Source of the DNA: an uncultured Clostridia bacterium
GTDB taxonomy: Bacteria; Bacillota; Clostridia; HGM11514
NCBI GenBank assembly: GCA_902478725.1
Contig: CABSMD010000115.1
Location: 1 to 7,962, forward strand
DNA: 7,962 nucleotides
Direction: 5' to 3'
The position numbers and the translations under genes are program-made. Within the stretch, counting starts at the first letter, position 1, and each line of letters opens with the position of its first letter. The notes beneath the pieces were generated by a model. That model was not told the origin of the DNA. It worked only from the letters and a program-made list of their open reading frames with translations, and did not search any database. Positions 6,811 to 7,962 of the stretch are shown here, piece by piece.

Positions 6811-7542
6811 TTATCTGCCCGCTAAGATGGGCGCCATATTTTTATAAGAATTTTCGGTACTGTCCCAGGCGGAAACAGCAAACTCCTCCTGCTCATAGAT
6901 ACAGAATTCGCATTTGTCCGCCATCGCTACAATTTTTCCAAAATCGATCATTCCACTGCCGGCATCCACACAACGCTTGGTTTCCATGTTTTCCATATCC
7001 TTGATGTGAAGCAGTTTGATCCTGTCCTTCCACTTTTGCACATAGGAAACCAGATCCACATCCGCGTGCTGCGCCCAGTAAAGGTCAAGCTCAAGATCGA
7101 CATATTTTGTATTTTTCAGCAAAATATCCATAAAATAACGGTCGGATTCCTTGTTGAACTCAAAGCCGTGATTGTGATAGGCAAACTGCAGCCCCGCATC
7201 GTTGCAGGCCTTTGCGAAATGATCCATCTGCTTTGCAAGTTCGAGTACCTGCGCATCGCTCTCCATCTTTGAGGAGGGAACAGTCATATATTTCCCGCCA
7301 ACCGTTTTGAGATACGCAATCTCTCCTTCCAGGTCGTCCTCCAGCCGCTGCATGGAAACATGGCTGGAAGGCGCAGTCATTCCCAGTTCCTTCAACTTCG
7401 CTGCCATATCAGCCGCCGGGATGCCAGCGTACCCTGCAAACTCCACCCCGTCATAACCGATCTTTGCCAAGCGCTCCAGAGCGCCAAAAAAGTCCTTCGC
7501 TGTTTCCTCTCGAATGGTATAAAGCTGTATGTAAAAACTCAT
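6811..7542 (-). CDS. Sugar phosphate isomerase/epimerase-like TIM-barrel protein (243 aa)
   Basis: A compact 243-aa xylose-isomerase-like TIM-barrel protein, shorter than its 321-aa neighbour and only distantly similar to it. The pattern AYHNHGFEF (121-129), LELDLYWAQHAD (150-161), IKLLHIKDM (175-183), GSGMIDF (195-201) and IYEQEEF (215-221) is typical of the branch that includes YcjR-like epimerases. Likely metal ligands are E128, D153, H179 and E217. The probable role is enolisation, epimerisation or beta-elimination on a keto sugar or glycoside produced by an adjacent oxidoreductase; this is an inference from family and context. Its ribosome binding site aggaggg overlaps the stop codon of the upstream oxidoreductase, and 14 bases separate it from the next gene, so the genes are co-transcribed and probably coupled in translation. 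Confidence 0.87.
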   Translation of the reverse strand: MSFYIQLYTIREETAKDFFGALERLAKIGYDGVEFAGYAGIPAADMAAKLKELGMTAPSSHVSMQRLEDDLEGEIAYLKTVGGKYMTVPSSKMESDAQVLELAKQMDHFAKACNDAGLQFAYHNHGFEFNKESDRYFMDILLKNTKYVDLELDLYWAQHADVDLVSYVQKWKDRIKLLHIKDMENMETKRCVDAGSGMIDFGKIVAMADKCEFCIYEQEEFAVSAWDSTENSYKNMAPILAGR

Positions 7543-7553
7543 CCGTAACCCTC

Positions 7554-7962
7554 CTAGTTGTTAAAATAGACCGGCTTACCGGTTCTGCCCGATTCATAGA
7601 TCGCATCCAGTATCTTTGTCACCATAAACGCCTCTTCCGGCTTTACGACCAACTCGTCGCCGTGGCGGACACTCTTATAGAAACTCATCGCCTCCAGATC
7701 AGACGCATCTATCTTTTTTCCATCGTAAAAAGCCACACCGCCCGCAGACAAATCCGGCTTGGTCACAGTCAGGCTTCCCAGGTCATTGCTGTTGAAGCGC
7801 AAGCCGTCGCGCATATCCGCACCTGCCTTCGTGCCGCACAGCGTCGTTTTCGCCTCTCCGACATCCAGGGTATTCAACGCCCAGCTTGATTCTAAAATGA
7901 TTGTTGCACCGTTCTCCATTGTAATAAAGCCAAACGCGGAATCCTCCACCGTGTACTGCTCC
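7554..7962 (-). CDS. Gfo/Idh/MocA-family oxidoreductase, C-terminal part (cut by window edge)
   Basis: The reading frame is open to the right edge, so only the last 135 residues are seen. They form the end of the C-terminal substrate-binding domain: YTVEDSAFGFITMENGAT followed by ESSWALN is the usual edge strand pattern (VED-x-A, NGA, ASWA), and the protein ends in AIYESGRTGKPVYFNN. A GTG at 7949 could be mistaken for a start, but it has no ribosome binding site and falls within a conserved strand, so it is internal. The Rossmann domain and EKP motif must lie beyond the window. It is the most upstream gene seen in the minus-strand operon, whose promoter is therefore not in view. Confidence 0.85.
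   Translation of the reverse strand, partial: EQYTVEDSAFGFITMENGATIILESSWALNTLDVGEAKTTLCGTKAGADMRDGLRFNSNDLGSLTVTKPDLSAGGVAFYDGKKIDASDLEAMSFYKSVRHGDELVVKPEEAFMVTKILDAIYESGRTGKPVYFNN

Noticed and set aside
7554..7949. Small separate gene starting at GTG 7949
   Set aside because: The frame continues to the window edge, there is no ribosome binding site, and the start would fall in the middle of a conserved Gfo/Idh/MocA strand.
1..7962. CRISPR array, tRNA, rRNA or toxin-antitoxin genes
   Set aside because: I looked for regularly spaced repeats, tRNA-like cloverleaf ends, rRNA signatures and small paired genes and saw none.

Overview
The window looks like chromosomal DNA from an anaerobic, low-to-medium GC Bacillota (Clostridia-like, perhaps Oscillospirales or Lachnospirales). 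The evidence is strong purine-rich Shine-Dalgarno sites before most complete genes, use of GTG and TTG starts, a bidirectional U-tract terminator, and protein families common in gut Clostridia. The taxonomic placement is an inference from gene style, since no marker gene is present.

Layout: (1) Bases 1-563 hold no convincing gene. This AT-rich flank carries an 18-bp perfect direct repeat (10-27 and 109-126) bracketing a long hairpin (36-105), a minus-strand promoter-like site, three short palindromes, two copies of TGGTGCCC 11 bp apart, and a 10-bp tandem repeat upstream of a good plus-strand promoter (508-536). It could be the edge or scar of a mobile element, or a regulatory region. (2) Bases 564-4748, plus strand: a cytoplasmic GH36 / raffinose-synthase-type alpha-galactosidase, then an OmpR-family response regulator and a membrane sensor histidine kinase that overlap by 11 nt. 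All three are probably one transcription unit. (3) A nearly perfect inverted repeat at 4748-4786 is a shared terminator for the two converging operons. (4) Bases 4792-7962, minus strand: a tightly packed operon read right to left, made of a Gfo/Idh/MocA oxidoreductase (5' end beyond the window), a 243-aa TIM-barrel isomerase/epimerase, a 321-aa TIM-barrel isomerase/epimerase, and a second, complete Gfo/Idh/MocA oxidoreductase.

How it may work together: the minus-strand operon pairs two NAD(P)-dependent sugar oxidoreductases with two metal-dependent enolising TIM-barrel enzymes. This toolkit is known from keto-sugar (3-dehydro-glycoside) chemistry, such as the E. coli YcjS/YcjR pair and the oxidoreductase plus isomerase-like enzymes that cleave C-glycosides in gut Clostridia. 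Together with the alpha-galactosidase, the locus is plausibly for uptake-derived oligosaccharides or plant glycosides, with the two-component system sensing an external cue. No transporter is in the window, and the actual substrate cannot be read from the sequence. No wholly new system is demonstrated. The most unexplained parts are the structured left flank and the exact chemistry of the paired oxidoreductase/isomerase operon.
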